Positions 11,645 through 54,012 of a stretch of DNA of 64,000 nt are shown piece by piece. The notes beneath the pieces are model-generated. The model had not been told where the DNA came from. It searched no databases and saw only the letters and a program-made list of their open reading frames with translations. Every line of letters starts with the position of its first letter. Positions within the stretch are counted from its first letter, which is position 1. The translations under genes were made by a program, and so were the position numbers. Where the stretch lies: positions 24,005,001 to 24,069,000 of the forward strand of contig CAMQGK010000567.1 in NCBI GenBank assembly GCA_947000775.1, given 5' to 3'. Source of the stretch: Pterois miles (Eukaryota; Chordata; Actinopteri; Perciformes; Scorpaenidae).

Positions 11645-12414
11645 TTAAAGCTGCAGGAGGTATAAATGGAGCAAATCCATCCATCTGCAACCACTTATCC
11701 CATTCAGGGTCCTGGGGGGTGGAGCCAATCCCAGCTGACATCAGGAAAAGGTGGGGTTCACCCTGGACAGTCCAGTCCGTGGCAGGGCACATAGAGACAG
11801 ACAACCATTCACACTCACATTCACACATTCGGGCAATTTAGAGTCATCAATTAACCTGCATGTCTTTGGGCTGTGGGAGGAAACTGGAGCAACCGGAGAA
11901 AATCCCCCCTTATACAACAGTTACAAATCATCTGCCTCTGTGTCCTCCGTTGCTCCTTATGGCATCTGCAAGACTTCAGAGACCGGAGGAAAACAACCAA
12001 TCAGAGCTGACCTGGAGCGTGCCGTCTCTGAGCAGCTGTCAATCACTCAGATCAAACTGTCAAACTAGATCAAATATGAATCAATATTCTGTTACTGTAG
12101 TGACTATTTCCTTAAATGTTTCCAGAAACATCTTGTCGTTAGCTGTAAAAAGGAGAAAGTTTGTGACCTGGCAGCCATGTTGAGAACAGTTAAGGAAATA
12201 CCAGGCGCCGCCCACCAGCTGGAGCACAGCCAATAGGAACTCACTCTGAAAAGACCTGTGATTGGCCAAAGTCTCCCGACACAGGCTACATGATTTAAAG
12301 TCTAGTCTAATTTTCTCTCAGAGCACTTGAATTACAATAAGCTGAAAGGTTATTATGGTATTTTTTTGCCCAATGATGCCAAAATATTCTGCCTACTGAA
12401 GCTTTAAAAATAGT
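11645..12414 (+). repeat. Family B element interrupted by a LINE-like fragment
   Basis: Starts ATTTAAAGCTGCAGGAGG and ends CTGCCTACTGAAGCTTTAAA, giving the inverted termini of family B. Positions 11676-11918 are a minus-strand LINE-like 3' end inserted near the left terminus. The interior aligns in reverse with 27224-27783. Confidence 0.75.
11676..11918 (-). repeat. LINE-like 3' end (minus)
   Basis: Begins with CCATCCATC (the GATG tail in reverse), then CAGCTGACATCAGG and CATTCACACTCACATTCACAC, and ends near CCGGAGAAAATCC. Same family as the plus-strand copy at 48090-48418. Confidence 0.8.
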
Positions 12415-12986
12415 TTGAAGTCAGCAATCACATGACCCAGCTTCTCTCAAACTCAGCACTGTTCTCTTTATACATTCATGCTCTGCACCGTAGACTGATG
12501 GAGGACATGACAGCTCCTCACTGCCCGATCACTACTGCGCAGACTCTGCCTGACGTCAAAATCTCAAGATGGCAGCTCCCGTAACCGAGATATTCACTTC
12601 TGTACAGTGGGAAGAAGTGGGGACGTGTCGTCCATCTTTATACACAGTTTAAATATAGTTTGGGAATAATAAGATCTTAGGAGTGTATCATTAAATCATT
12701 TAAACACAACCACAGTGCATCAAAAATCAGTTTGTTTTCATTAAAACCAAACACCAGAACCAAAGGTTTACAAAAACGGGAATGAATGCAGATGGTGAAG
12801 CAGATACTCTGCATTGAAAGACATGTTGGAAAAAAAGTTAAAAATCAGTCATCTACTCACCCACACGTGGGTTAATGAATTCAATGCAATAATGACTGAG
12901 TTTCATTTTAACTCCATTGTGTTATTATCAGTACGTTGCTCAGCTGAAAAGCTGAGAGTTCTTTGAATTAAGGCACAAACTTGGTG

Positions 12987-44977
<31,991 letters not shown>

Positions 44978-44984
44978 CTTGAAT

Positions 44985-44998
44985 GTCGTTATAGCAAC
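44985..44998 (-). promoter_or_regulatory. dnaaf5: X-box-like motif at the dnaaf5 start
   Basis: The minus strand reads GTTGCTATAACGAC, one mismatch from GTHNYYATRRNAAC, ending 8 bp upstream of the chosen ATG. A second half-site GTTGCCAGGTTGC overlaps at 44994-45006. RFX sites close to start sites are typical of ciliary genes, which fits the role of DNAAF5. Confidence 0.5.
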
Positions 44999-45159
44999 CT
45001 GGCAACTGCGCGACAAACAAACGACTGCTTTACGATAGCTTCCGATTCAAAATCTCAAACTTTATTAGCATTGACAACGCTCACCTCTTTTTATCCAATT
45101 TGTGTTGACAAAACTGAATTTGTTGTATTATTATATATTTTTATTATACATTATAGACA

Positions 45160-45186
45160 ATAGATAGATAGATAGATAGATAGATA
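45160..45186 (+). repeat. (ATAG)n microsatellite
   Basis: About six GATA units. Confidence 0.9.
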
Positions 45187-46931
45187 TTCCTATAGAATAC
45201 AAAATATAAAGAATAAATATAACATACCAAACACTACTACTAAAATAAAAACATAGGCTAACATAGTCTATATTAGACAAGTGTGTTAATTTATTGCAGT
45301 TTTTAATGCAATGAGATAAAGGGAGATTAAATCCTGCAAATTCACCATGTCCAAGGTTTAAATAATTATTATTTTAAAACAGTCAGCTGTTTATAGGATT
45401 ATTTCAGTGATTTCTCATAAAACATACTTATTATCCCCTAAGAAAGGTTGGATTACCAAGTAGGCAAGTGCCCCACTCCCTAGGGGCCCCAAAAGCCTAA
45501 GGTTTATGGTCAGTTTGTTTGTAATGATTTCAGTGACGTTACCACTCAAAAAAATTTGGGTAATATGTAAGCTACAACTAAAGCAGGACATTCAGTTGAA
45601 ATGAAGGACTTCAAGGCAGATCCTGGTGCCCACAGCTCACTTTTCTCCAGGGTATAATCTGGCTACACAGTGCAAGTTCTGTCCCACACGCCTAAGTCAA
45701 AATCCACCCTAATACAAAATGTACATTGTGCTGCTAGTTCAGTGTTATTGCACAGTATAGTCATTATCTATGAACACATTCAGCTGTTATTTTAAGCTGT
45801 TATCTCAAGACTTGAAATCATACTGTTATCAGGTGGCACTTGTGGCCTATAGACATTAAAATGGTGGTTGAATCTGTGGGTTTTAGTTTGATTGGATGTT
45901 AAACCCAGATGTGTTCACAGATAGCTACACGTAGCTACCATTGAGGACACTGGCTGTCATCATGTTCTTAATATTTTATAACTCTACATTTACAAAATTA
46001 TACATATGATAGATGATTGGTTCATGTCAGTGTTTCTAGACTTTTAGATTAGACTAGATTTTAAATTTCTATAAATGGTCTTCCACAGTCTGTGGTTAAA
46101 AGGCTCTCCTTTCCCCAGTGTGATGTCTCTTTCTTTCCAAGAATTTAATGACGTGACTGTCGCTGTGGTCTCTCAATGAACGGTTGTAGCGATGTCTGTA
46201 CTGGTGAACCGTGAACCTATTCAGCCAGTCTTCCCTCGAAGGCGTCCATGTATTGTGTATTGTCTATGTAAGCATTCAGAGGCGCATGACAAACCACCGC
46301 GAAAACTTGCGGAACCTTTGCACACCACACAAAAGCCGCGATGACGTGATTTTCTGGCACATGCACCTCACGGAGGAGCTCAAACATGGCGTTCCAGTCG
46401 GAGGGTAAAAAGAGGTGCTGCAGCGCAGCCAGTGCGAGAAGAGTAAAGCATTTTTTTAAACATTAAATCATGTAAACATGTTCTACTAGAAACCCAAAAA
46501 ATAGCATAGAAGGTCCCCTTTAAAGCTGCAGTAGGCGAGATTGAGCAAATAGGAGCAAATATGACTAAAAAAGTTATTTTTATAAAACGGTCGCTATATC
46601 CTGACAGTAGTACCCTGTGTCCTCCGGTGTTCCTAACGGCATCTACAAGATTTCACAGACTGGAGGAAAACAACCAGTTTTTGGAATTGGTTTACCTCAA
46701 AAAAATATCCACTGAGTTACAGACGTCTCTTTCTCCATGTAAGTCTATAGGAAAAACTCTTTTTGGACCCAATGACGTCACAGAAGCTGTAGTATCACCG
46801 TTTGGCCTCTACGAGCGCTGGGATCAACGACGGGTGCTTTTCCTGGGGGCTTGGCTGTATCCCATCCTGTATGCACCAGAGCACAACCAATAGGAACAGT
46901 CTCTGTCTGAAATGATCTCTGATTGGTCAAA

Positions 46932-47110
46932 TGGTGCCTTCAAATGGAACTCATGAACTCGTGTTCATGCGTGGCGTTCAAGTGGTTGTGAGGAACACCA
47001 ATAATATAAGATAAGATAAGATAAGATATTCCTTTATTAGTCCCACAGTGGGGAAATTTACTATAATATTATTGTTACTGTCCGAGTCTAGAGGCCATAG
47101 AGGCTAACAA
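46932..47110 (+). mobile_element. Family C element, left part only
   Basis: Starts TGGTGCCTTCAAATGGAACT and includes TTACTGTCCGAGTCTAGAGG, as in 1414-1894 and 55060-55469. It is interrupted at 47008-47062 by a LINE-type tail and lost after about 47110, where the hAT-like element begins. Confidence 0.65.
47008..47062 (-). repeat. LINE-type 3' tail fragment
   Basis: In reverse it reads AATTTCCCCACTGTGGGACT then AATAAAGGAATATCTTATCT with ATCTT repeats. ATAATAT flanks it on both sides (47001-47007 and 47063-47069), a likely target-site duplication. Confidence 0.65.
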
Positions 47111-47439
47111 TGATGGACAGTAACAAAGTAAATTTACTTGAGTACTGTACTTAAGTACAATTTTTGGGTATCCATACTTTACTTGAGCAATATTTTTGGA
47201 GTCTAATTTTACTTTCACTCCAGTACATTTTGAAGGGCAAATATTGTACTTTTTACTCCAATACATTTCTATTGACGCTCTTGTTACTCGCTACTTTTGT
47301 GCTTCTGAGAAAATAAACTTTGAGCTGATTCGTGTATGTTTTATTTCTTAGCCGTGTTCCTGTACCTGCACTATGTCATGCCATAGGTCATGTTCAAAAT
47401 GACACTTAACATTGGCGGTGTGGATGCATATGGAAGAAA

Positions 47440-47646
47440 ATGAATGAAGAAATGGAGGAAGAAAGTGCGGGAGAAACTCCACCCGAACACCCATGGCCTT
47501 ATCTCAAGCCCATGTTTGAGACTGTTGACACCAAAATGGATTCGTTTTGGCTCAAATGTTTGTTGTGCTCACCGCGAATAAATTATATCACAGCCTACAA
47601 AAACTCGTCATCCAACCTCAAAAAGCATGTTGCGGTGTGTAAGTAG
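47440..47646 (+). pseudogene. BED-type zinc-finger fragment of a hAT transposase
   Basis: 68 residues starting MNEEMEEESAGE. WLKCLLCSP supplies CX2C and SSSNLKKHVAVC supplies HX3C, the BED-finger DNA-binding pattern usually found at the N-terminus of hAT transposases. It stops at TAG directly after the finger and no catalytic region follows. A captured or domesticated ZBED-like protein is possible but unsupported. Confidence 0.65.
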
Positions 47647-48089
47647 AGCTTGCTAGCTTAATGTTAAATTGTAGATGAACATTTAAACGTAAGTGTCTGT
47701 GCTCGTAGCATCGTAGTTGCCATTTTTAAATGGTTTAAAAATATGGCTGTCGCAGTGCAGCTGAATGTCATGTCATTCGTGTGTGGGTGAGTCCGTTAGT
47801 GAGGTGGGGCTGTATTTGATGTGGATTATCCGGATACAGACATTTTTCACAGTGATGCATGATATAAATAAAGTAAACTAGCCAATAACTTGTTTATCCG
47901 TATATGTCAATATAAGCTCTTGTAGGGCCTTTACAAGATATATAGAGAAGCAATAAATATGTCTGTAGCAGAATCACATCAGTGTGTTGTATAATGACAA
48001 TAAAGCTAATTTCCTTTCCTGTATTTCCTGACATACTTCTTTTAATACTTTTACTTAAGTATTTTTTTTAAGCAAATACTTTAGTACTT

Positions 48090-48418
48090 AGGCTGTACGG
48101 TGGTGCAGTGGTTAGCACTCTCACCTCACAGAGTGGAGTTTGCATGTTCTCCCTGTGTAAGCGTGGGTTTTCTCCGGGTACTCTGGTTTTCTCCCACAGT
48201 CCAAAGACATGCTGTTTAGGTTAACTGATCACTCTAAATTGCCCGTAGGTGTGGATGTGAGTGTGAATAGTTGTCTGTTTACATGTTGTCTTTCTCTATG
48301 TGCCCTGTGATGGACTGGCAACCTGTCCAGGGTGTACCCCGCCTTCGCCCTATGCCAGCTGGGATCGGCTCCAGCCCCCCCGCGACCCCTAACGGGATAA
48401 ACGGCTGATGATGGATGG
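48090..48418 (+). mobile_element. LINE-like 3' end with target-site duplication
   Basis: Runs from GGCTGTACGGTGGTGCAGTG through CACAGTCCAAAGACATGCTG to CGGCTGATGATGGATGGA. ACTTTAGTACTT flanks it at 48078-48089 and 48419-48430. It interrupts the hAT-like element. Confidence 0.85.
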
Positions 48419-48932
48419 ACTTTAGTACTTTTACTTAAGCAATATTTTGACTAGGCTACTTTGACTTGTATTGGAGTAATATTTGACAAGGTGTATCTGT
48501 GCTTTTTCTCAAGGAGTGAAGTTGTGTGCTCTGTCCACCTCTGCTTTTCACTCAGAACACTTGAACTACAATATGCTGAAAGGTTATTGTGGAAAGTTTG
48601 CCCAATGATGCAATGTTGCCATCTTCAGCTTCAGCCTCTGTATTACTGAGGAAACCCCATCTTCAGGGATCTAAAGTTATTTAAAAATACAAATCAGATA
48701 ATGATATGAAGCAATTAGGAACAAGGTGAGAAAGTTATGGATAGAGCACCTGGGAGATATGACAAAAAGCAGTAGGATGAGGGTAAATGGAGTATCGCAT
48801 ACAGTCTGTCTTCACATTTACGGGTAAAAGATGTTTTATTGTTTTTTTATGGATGTTTCCTTTAAGTGTGTTTCACCTGCAAATGGTGAGGCGCGTGCAC
48901 GCCGCCGCTGGCCTGCGGTCTAGATGACAGAC

Positions 48933-48940
48933 TGACGTCA
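48933..48940. promoter_or_regulatory. prkar1b: Consensus cAMP-response element
   Basis: TGACGTCA, the full palindromic CREB/ATF site, in the CpG-rich region of prkar1b, with a half-site TGACG 14 bp downstream (48948-48952). It could let the kinase pathway regulate its own inhibitor subunit; that role is inference. Confidence 0.55.
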
Positions 48941-48965
48941 TCGGGACTGACGCAGAGCGAGCCGC

Positions 48966-48991
48966 GAGCAGCAGCAGCAGCAGCAGCAGCA
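48966..48991 (+). repeat. (CAG)8 trinucleotide tract
   Basis: Eight GCA/CAG units in the likely 5' untranslated exon of prkar1b. Leucine- or alanine-rich ORFs on the opposite strand here are artefacts. Confidence 0.9.
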
Positions 48992-50381
48992 TCCCGGCTA
49001 GCCAGCAGCTCCTCACCGACCCGCCGCCTCCGGAGACGGGTTCTCTCACTGAGCATCCTCCAGAAATAACGGTAGGGACACCAGCTAGAGCACCGACCGG
49101 ACCGCGTTTAAATGAGCACACGGTAGCGGCTCAGATCAGGCCCTTCACAGCGTCCACGTCGCAGTGTGTCCCCCCTTCGCTGTGGTTTGGTGGTTGTCAT
49201 TGTAAGGTTAGCGGAGCTAGCTGGGCTAGCCGTCTAGTGAATGCAACTGAACAGGTGCTCAGTTTCATCACTAGCTCCACACCATGCATGGCAAAATCGT
49301 TATATGTGGGCGCTTGTTTTGGTATTTGCTGTGAGGATCACTTGGCAGATGTCATGCCCTGAAGTCACAACAAACTTAGATTTATTATGCATTAAAAAAC
49401 ATCATATCGCAGATTTCCATATGAGGAAGTGGTAGTTCACAGTTAGCTACACCTGCTCAGCTTCCTGCTTGCTATGAGACACAATCATAGCTATTATCAG
49501 TTGTCATGCATGTTTTATATAATTTGCTTTGCCTCCAGCTGAAGTGTTTATCATTATATCCAGTTCAGTCATCATCCACGAAGAGCCATACAAATGCTCA
49601 TGCATTAGTAATACATGTATTGCGCATGATGTGTGTATACCCCACATAAACGTAGGTGTTATGCTGTTCGTGTCGTTTTAACTAATAATTAACCTCTTTG
49701 TTTAGGCTCCTTATGTCGCCTGCACACAGTCAAAGACGATGTAATGCACATTTAACCAGGGATACATTTTTACTAATAATATCAGCTTGTAAGAATGATA
49801 AAATCATCCATCCTGGGGTATGTAATTTAATAATGTAATACTGATATAAATATTATGTAGTTTTTTTAATTACCTGGGAAAATGTTTACAGACAGGAATG
49901 TCTTATTTTTGGCTGGTTAAATACCTCAGAAAGAAAGGTACTTTATCACTTTCATTCTTCTTAAATGTGAATATTTTCTGGTTTCTTTACCCCTCTGTGT
50001 CAGTAAACTGAATATCTTTGAGTTGTGGACAAAACAAGACATATATATAACAGCATACATAACAGTTCACAAAACTATAACTGCAGTACCAGCCTTATTA
50101 AAAAAAGATCTCTCTTCCTCAACAATTTAACATACACTTGCAACCATTACCTTCATCATGCACTGCCATGTGTTGCTGCCACCTGACAACAGCTCATGTC
50201 ATGAAGTCCTTGACAGGAAGCATAAGCAACAAGGTGTGAAGGGTCCACTCGCCTCCTTCCCACGATCCATTGCTCCTCTGTCTCCCTCTTATCATACTGT
50301 ATGCGCTGCATTTTTGCCCCTCCTTTGCCCCCGTTCTACCCCTCCTCTCATGGTCCACCCTGTTTTCTCCCACTGCCACAG

Positions 50382-50569
50382 AGATAAAAGATAAGATGGC
50401 CACCTCCTCCTCCACTCTGGAAGAAGACGAGAGTTTGAAGGGCTGTGAGATTTTTGTGCAGAAGCACAACATCCAGCAGATCCTCAAAGAGTGCATTGTG
50501 AACCTCTGCATCGCTAAGCCTGAGCGTCCTATGAAGTTCCTGCGGGAGCATTTTGAAAAGCTGGAGAAG
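50382..50569 (+). CDS. prkar1b: cAMP-dependent protein kinase type I-beta regulatory subunit, first coding exon
   Basis: Acceptor at 50381, start codon 50396-50398 and GTTGGT donor after 50569; 58 codons in phase 0. Encodes MATSSSTLEEDESLKGCEIF through KPERPMKFLREHFEKLEK, the N-terminal dimerisation/docking domain of PKA RI subunits, which binds A-kinase anchoring proteins. Cys17 and Cys38 fit the RI interchain disulfides. Cys33 and the EDESLKGCE run favour RI-beta over RI-alpha, which has Ser at that position. The next exon (pseudosubstrate RRRRGG and cAMP-binding domains) was not found before 64000. R subunits hold the catalytic subunits inactive until cAMP binds. Confidence 0.92.
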
Positions 50570-51182
50570 GTTGGTGATAATAACAAAGTTTTGTATGATT
50601 TAGGTTTCTCATTTTTTAATGTGGGGCTCTGCGTTGCCTGAAATCCTGTGTGGTCAGCTTGAATTTGTTAATTATAATGTGCTTTTAACCTGAATATGAT
50701 TAATGACGTGCCAGTTACTGAGCAGTGATGCTGTACTGTTTTATTTGTTTGTTGCGTTGTATCTCTTCAACTGATATGTGTAACACCATCACATCGGAGC
50801 AGACAGAGAACATCCCAGCTAGCTAATGTGTTAAAAACAAGCAGACTGCCCTCAGACTGTTAGAACAGAGCGTTCATTTTCATCCTCTAATGGGAGAATC
50901 CATTAGGGAATGTGAGAGGAGCACCCATAAAAGGCCAGTGTCCTTTTTGTATCTGTCTGTCTGTGAGCCGAGAGACAAAATTCATTTATTAAATAAAATA
51001 GCTACAGACAGAAGAGTTGGCTTATACAAGAAGAGACAAAAGAGAGATCTTAACTTGAAAGAAGTTTGTTTTCAGCAAATATGTCTGCTTCAACTGGCAC
51101 CTCTACGGTAGCCAGATGCTTTTTACATGAAAATTGCTTCTGACTCCTGCTGTAGGTGATTTTAAGTTAAATATTATTATTA

Positions 51183-51185
<3 letters not shown>

Positions 51186-51222
<37 letters not shown>
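51186..51222 (+). repeat. (AAT)n microsatellite
   Basis: About twelve ATA/AAT units. Confidence 0.95.
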
Positions 51223-51294
51223 TTTTAAGTTAATAATAAGACATACTGCTGATTTAAAGGACCAATATGTAATATTGTGTAATATGTAATATGT

Positions 51295-51366
51295 GGCTCG
51301 TTGGTCTAGGAGTATGATTCTCGCTTAGGGTGCGAGAGGTCCTGGGTTCAATTCCCGGACGAGCCC
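51295..51366 (+). tRNA. tRNA-Pro (AGG)-like, probable SINE head
   Basis: 72 nt. Acceptor stem GGCTCGT pairs with ACGAGCC plus a discriminator C. The anticodon arm TTCTCGCTTAGGGTGCGAGA carries AGG. The A box TGGTCTAGGAG and B box GGTTCAATTCC match pol III consensus. The T stem has one G-U pair. No immediate T4 terminator follows; instead the sequence runs into a LINE-type tail, so it may be a SINE rather than a functional tRNA gene. Confidence 0.75.
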
Positions 51367-51445
51367 ACGGTATTCTAAAGCCACTTCTATGTTTTCCCGA
51401 ATTTCCCTCCGGGGATTAATAAAGGTTCATCTTATCTTATCTTAA
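51367..51445 (+). repeat. LINE-type tail attached to the tRNA-Pro-like unit
   Basis: AATTTCCCTCCGGGGATTAA then TAAAGGTTCATCTTATCTTA, matching the reverse of 47008-47062. TAATAT occurs on both sides of the whole 51295-51443 unit, a possible target duplication. Confidence 0.6.
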
Positions 51446-51499
51446 TATATTTACTATATTAAATCAGAATATGATCATGATGTTTCATCAGAGATTAAA

Positions 51500-51860
51500 T
51501 GGACAGTGTGTAGGATTTGCCGACATTTAGTGGTGTGGTAGCAGATTGCAACCAACTGAGTACCCCTCCGTTCACTTCTAGCACTGTTTACCTCGCTCAG
51601 AGGACATCCTTATCCACAAGTGTACTGGAGAACTACAGTGGCCTTCAGGTAACGTAAAACATGAAAGTCTCTCTAGACCGAATATTTGGCTTTTCCGTTC
51701 TGGGCTACTGTAGAAACGCGGCGCCATAACTTGGCGGACTCAGTGAAGAGGACCTGCTCCCTATGTGAGCTAACAAAAACACAATGATTCTTAGTTTCAG
51801 GTGATTATACACTAATGAAAACATAGTTCTGCATACTATATCCTCCTTTAAGGAAACATG
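51500..51860 (-). repeat. Family E element
   Basis: Contains GACAGTGTGTAGGATTTGCC at the left and TTCTGGGCTACTGTAGAAAC and TTTCAGGTGATTATACACTA further right; same family as 27840-28230 and 61690-62015. Confidence 0.7.
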
Positions 51861-54012
51861 CTGAATTGAAATACTGACTTGATACGACAATGCCACAGCC
51901 AGTATGTTCTCCTTTGAAATTTCCACTTCGGTACACTTCTGTTTTGGATCGGTGTGATGCCATCCTCTGCTCATTTCAACACCTCGTTGCCACATATAGT
52001 ATGAAATGAACTGGTGGAAGCAAGCAAACAAACTGCATCAACAGCTAACGTTTCTGATTTGTGTACAGCTGAGGTATATTTGTGACACACAGCCGGTGAG
52101 GTGATTCCAACTGCTGTTAATGGCCAGTGGCTGACACGGTCATGTCTAGAAGGTAACCCTCAAATTGGGAAAATCTGCACTAAAACTGTTATCAGTCACA
52201 CTGGAGGAGTGGACGAGACACAGCTCCAATGCTTTGATTTTGGACTGCTGTTATCTAAATGTCAGTGCTAAGAAGATAAATGTGGGTCAGTAGGGGCCTA
52301 CTATACCCAATAGTAGGTTGCTTCAACCTAAAGACGCTGTAGTTTTGTTTGCTTAAACCTAAAGAAGTTGTAGTTTTATTGTCTAAACCTAATGAAGCCT
52401 TTTTGTGTTCAAAACGTGACGTTTCATGGAGTTTCACTTTAACTTTTCAACATAGTAAATGTAGTATGCTGCTATTGACCCACATCTATGGTGCTTACAG
52501 TGACCGATAACACCTGTTTAATAGCCTCATAATAGTCAAATCGAGTGTTTTTATGAAGTATATTGTTATTGTGCCTAATATGCAAGTTGTCTCCAAACTA
52601 AGGTGTCCCACACTCAGAATTTAGCCTCGCTCTTTGATCGAGCAGAGACACATGTGGGTAGTTTGCTCATATGATTTCTTTGTTTAAACAATGGGCTCTT
52701 TCACTCTTGTTACAAATAGATCATAAAGGTATATGAGATGAGCTGTATAGGCTTTTGATGTTGGCCTGAGGAGAGTTTAGGCCTTTTCAAGAAGTCTTCA
52801 AACAAGAGAAATGATTGTGAAGCAACATCAGATATAGCTGAAGCTCACCATCCTGATGCCTGGAGGAGGGTCTCTGTCCTGGCTGCAGTGATGTTTTGTT
52901 AGCATGTGAGAGTCATCAGATTTGATCATCATGTTTATACAATTAATGCTTTGCCTGTATAGTGAGTTATAGTTGTTACTCTGGTATTCATTCATTCAGA
53001 CAGACCGATTGAACTGCACCTACAACAGGACAGAACATACAAGTTTAAGGTCAAGGTCAGGCTGTCCTCTGTCTGCTTATAAATCCTACACACTTGTGTT
53101 GCATTTGTCTGCTGTCAGGATCTGGATCAGTGGTCCTCACAGGGCTCTGTGGCCTCGGAGTCAGAGAGACAGTGTGAGAACAGCATTGATAGTGGAGCTC
53201 CTGCTGCTGTAATACTGCATAGTCTGAGAGGCAGCATGAATACTAATGGATGCGATAGAGCTCAGCAGAAGCATACAGTAGCGGTACTGCACACTGTGTG
53301 TACTCCAGCTCGATAACAGAGGAGCAGCAAAGCTTTTCTGTTGTGATGGAAACCCTTGATGTTAAAAACCTGCAGAATATGTTGTATTCATAAGATGTTT
53401 GAGAAGGGAATATGAGGGAAAGGGCTAGCATAGATAAATAAGCTGTAGCAGACATGGGCTCTGTGCAATCTGTATAAGTGGCTGGTGAAGAATTGTTATT
53501 GGTGGAAAACAGTATTGCATGTGACATGCTCCACTCTACACTGCATATCCGTCACACCCTGTGCAATAAGTTAATGTGTTTGAGCTGCCGCGACCCAGCT
53601 CCATCTTGCTGCCTGTGCTGCTGCAGATACACTTTTCACTGCTTACATGTAGCATTTCATCAGCCCCATCACCTCCACCTCTGCATCCACCTGTAGGCTC
53701 TAGTTATAGTGTCCTCTGAGGGTTTTTTTTTTTTATTGTAATTAAGTGTCTGATGCAGCAAGCATCAAACATTGTCATTTGGCTGCTTATGTGATTGCAA
53801 AAACAGTTCCATGTAGTATTTCTGTTTACATGACAGGAAATATTATCTACATCATCCAGAGTGAATGAGGTTTGGAGTTTTGCTGAAAGAAAAAGTTCTC
53901 TTTGACGGCCAAAAGCGACACTTGATTCACACCGTGAGGCTGTCATCATGCACTTTGAATGTGTGTGCACATGTACTGTACATATTGACACTATGGGCGT
54001 GTTTACACCTGA

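Larger units (their letters stand above)
11155..12986. other. Spacer between gde1 (5' end) and dnaaf5 (3' end)
   Basis: Begins with the likely gde1 5' flank, then GGAT/GGAG simple repeats at 11327-11355. A family B element with a LINE-like fragment inside occupies 11645-12414. A further repeat-like block, 12470-12670, has a TTTATACACAGTTT tail. The dnaaf5 3' untranslated region must lie within about 12400-12986, but no poly(A) signal was pinned. Confidence 0.5.
47111..48543 (+). mobile_element. hAT-like non-autonomous transposon
   Basis: Opens TGATGGACAGTAACAAAGTA with TTACTTGAGTACTGTACTTA and closes with ACTTGTATTGGAGTAATATT, GACAAGGTGTATCTGTGC and TGTGTGCTCTGTCCA, the ends of a family widespread in teleosts. 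It keeps a short BED-finger ORF (47440-47646) but no transposase catalytic domain, and is interrupted by a LINE-like copy (48090-48418). Confidence 0.7.
46522..48640 (+). repeat. Family B element split by nested insertions
   Basis: Left part 46522-46931 starts TTAAAGCTGCAGTAGGCGAG. Right part 48550-48640 carries AGAACACTTGAACTACAATA and GCTGAAAGGTTATTGTGG, which belong to the opposite end of family B (compare 12325-12360). Families C, a LINE tail, a hAT-like element and a LINE-like end lie between. Confidence 0.65.
44978..48900. other. Shared upstream region of dnaaf5 and prkar1b
   Basis: Separates two divergent genes. 45160-45185 is an (ATAG)n tract, 45190-46440 is largely unassigned, and 46522-48640 is a stack of nested mobile elements. 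Without that stack the two gene starts would be about 1.9 kb apart. Confidence 0.55.
48900..49071 (+). promoter_or_regulatory. prkar1b: prkar1b CpG-rich promoter and probable non-coding exon 1
   Basis: CpG-dense stretch (GCGCGTGCACGCCGCCGC, GACCCGCCGCCTCCGGAG) ending at AATAACG|GTAGGG, a plausible donor at 49071/49072. The next acceptor, CCACAG at 50381, lies just before the coding ATG at 50396. This fits PKA RI genes, which begin with untranslated first exons. The exact start site is unknown. Confidence 0.5.

Noticed and set aside
12551..12558. Second TGACGTCA site between gde1 and dnaaf5
   Set aside because: Lies in a repeat-like block at the 3' end of dnaaf5, not near a recognised promoter.
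50158..50394. ORF immediately upstream of the prkar1b start
   Set aside because: It is intron plus acceptor tract; the MATSSST start after the CCACAG acceptor explains the coding signal.
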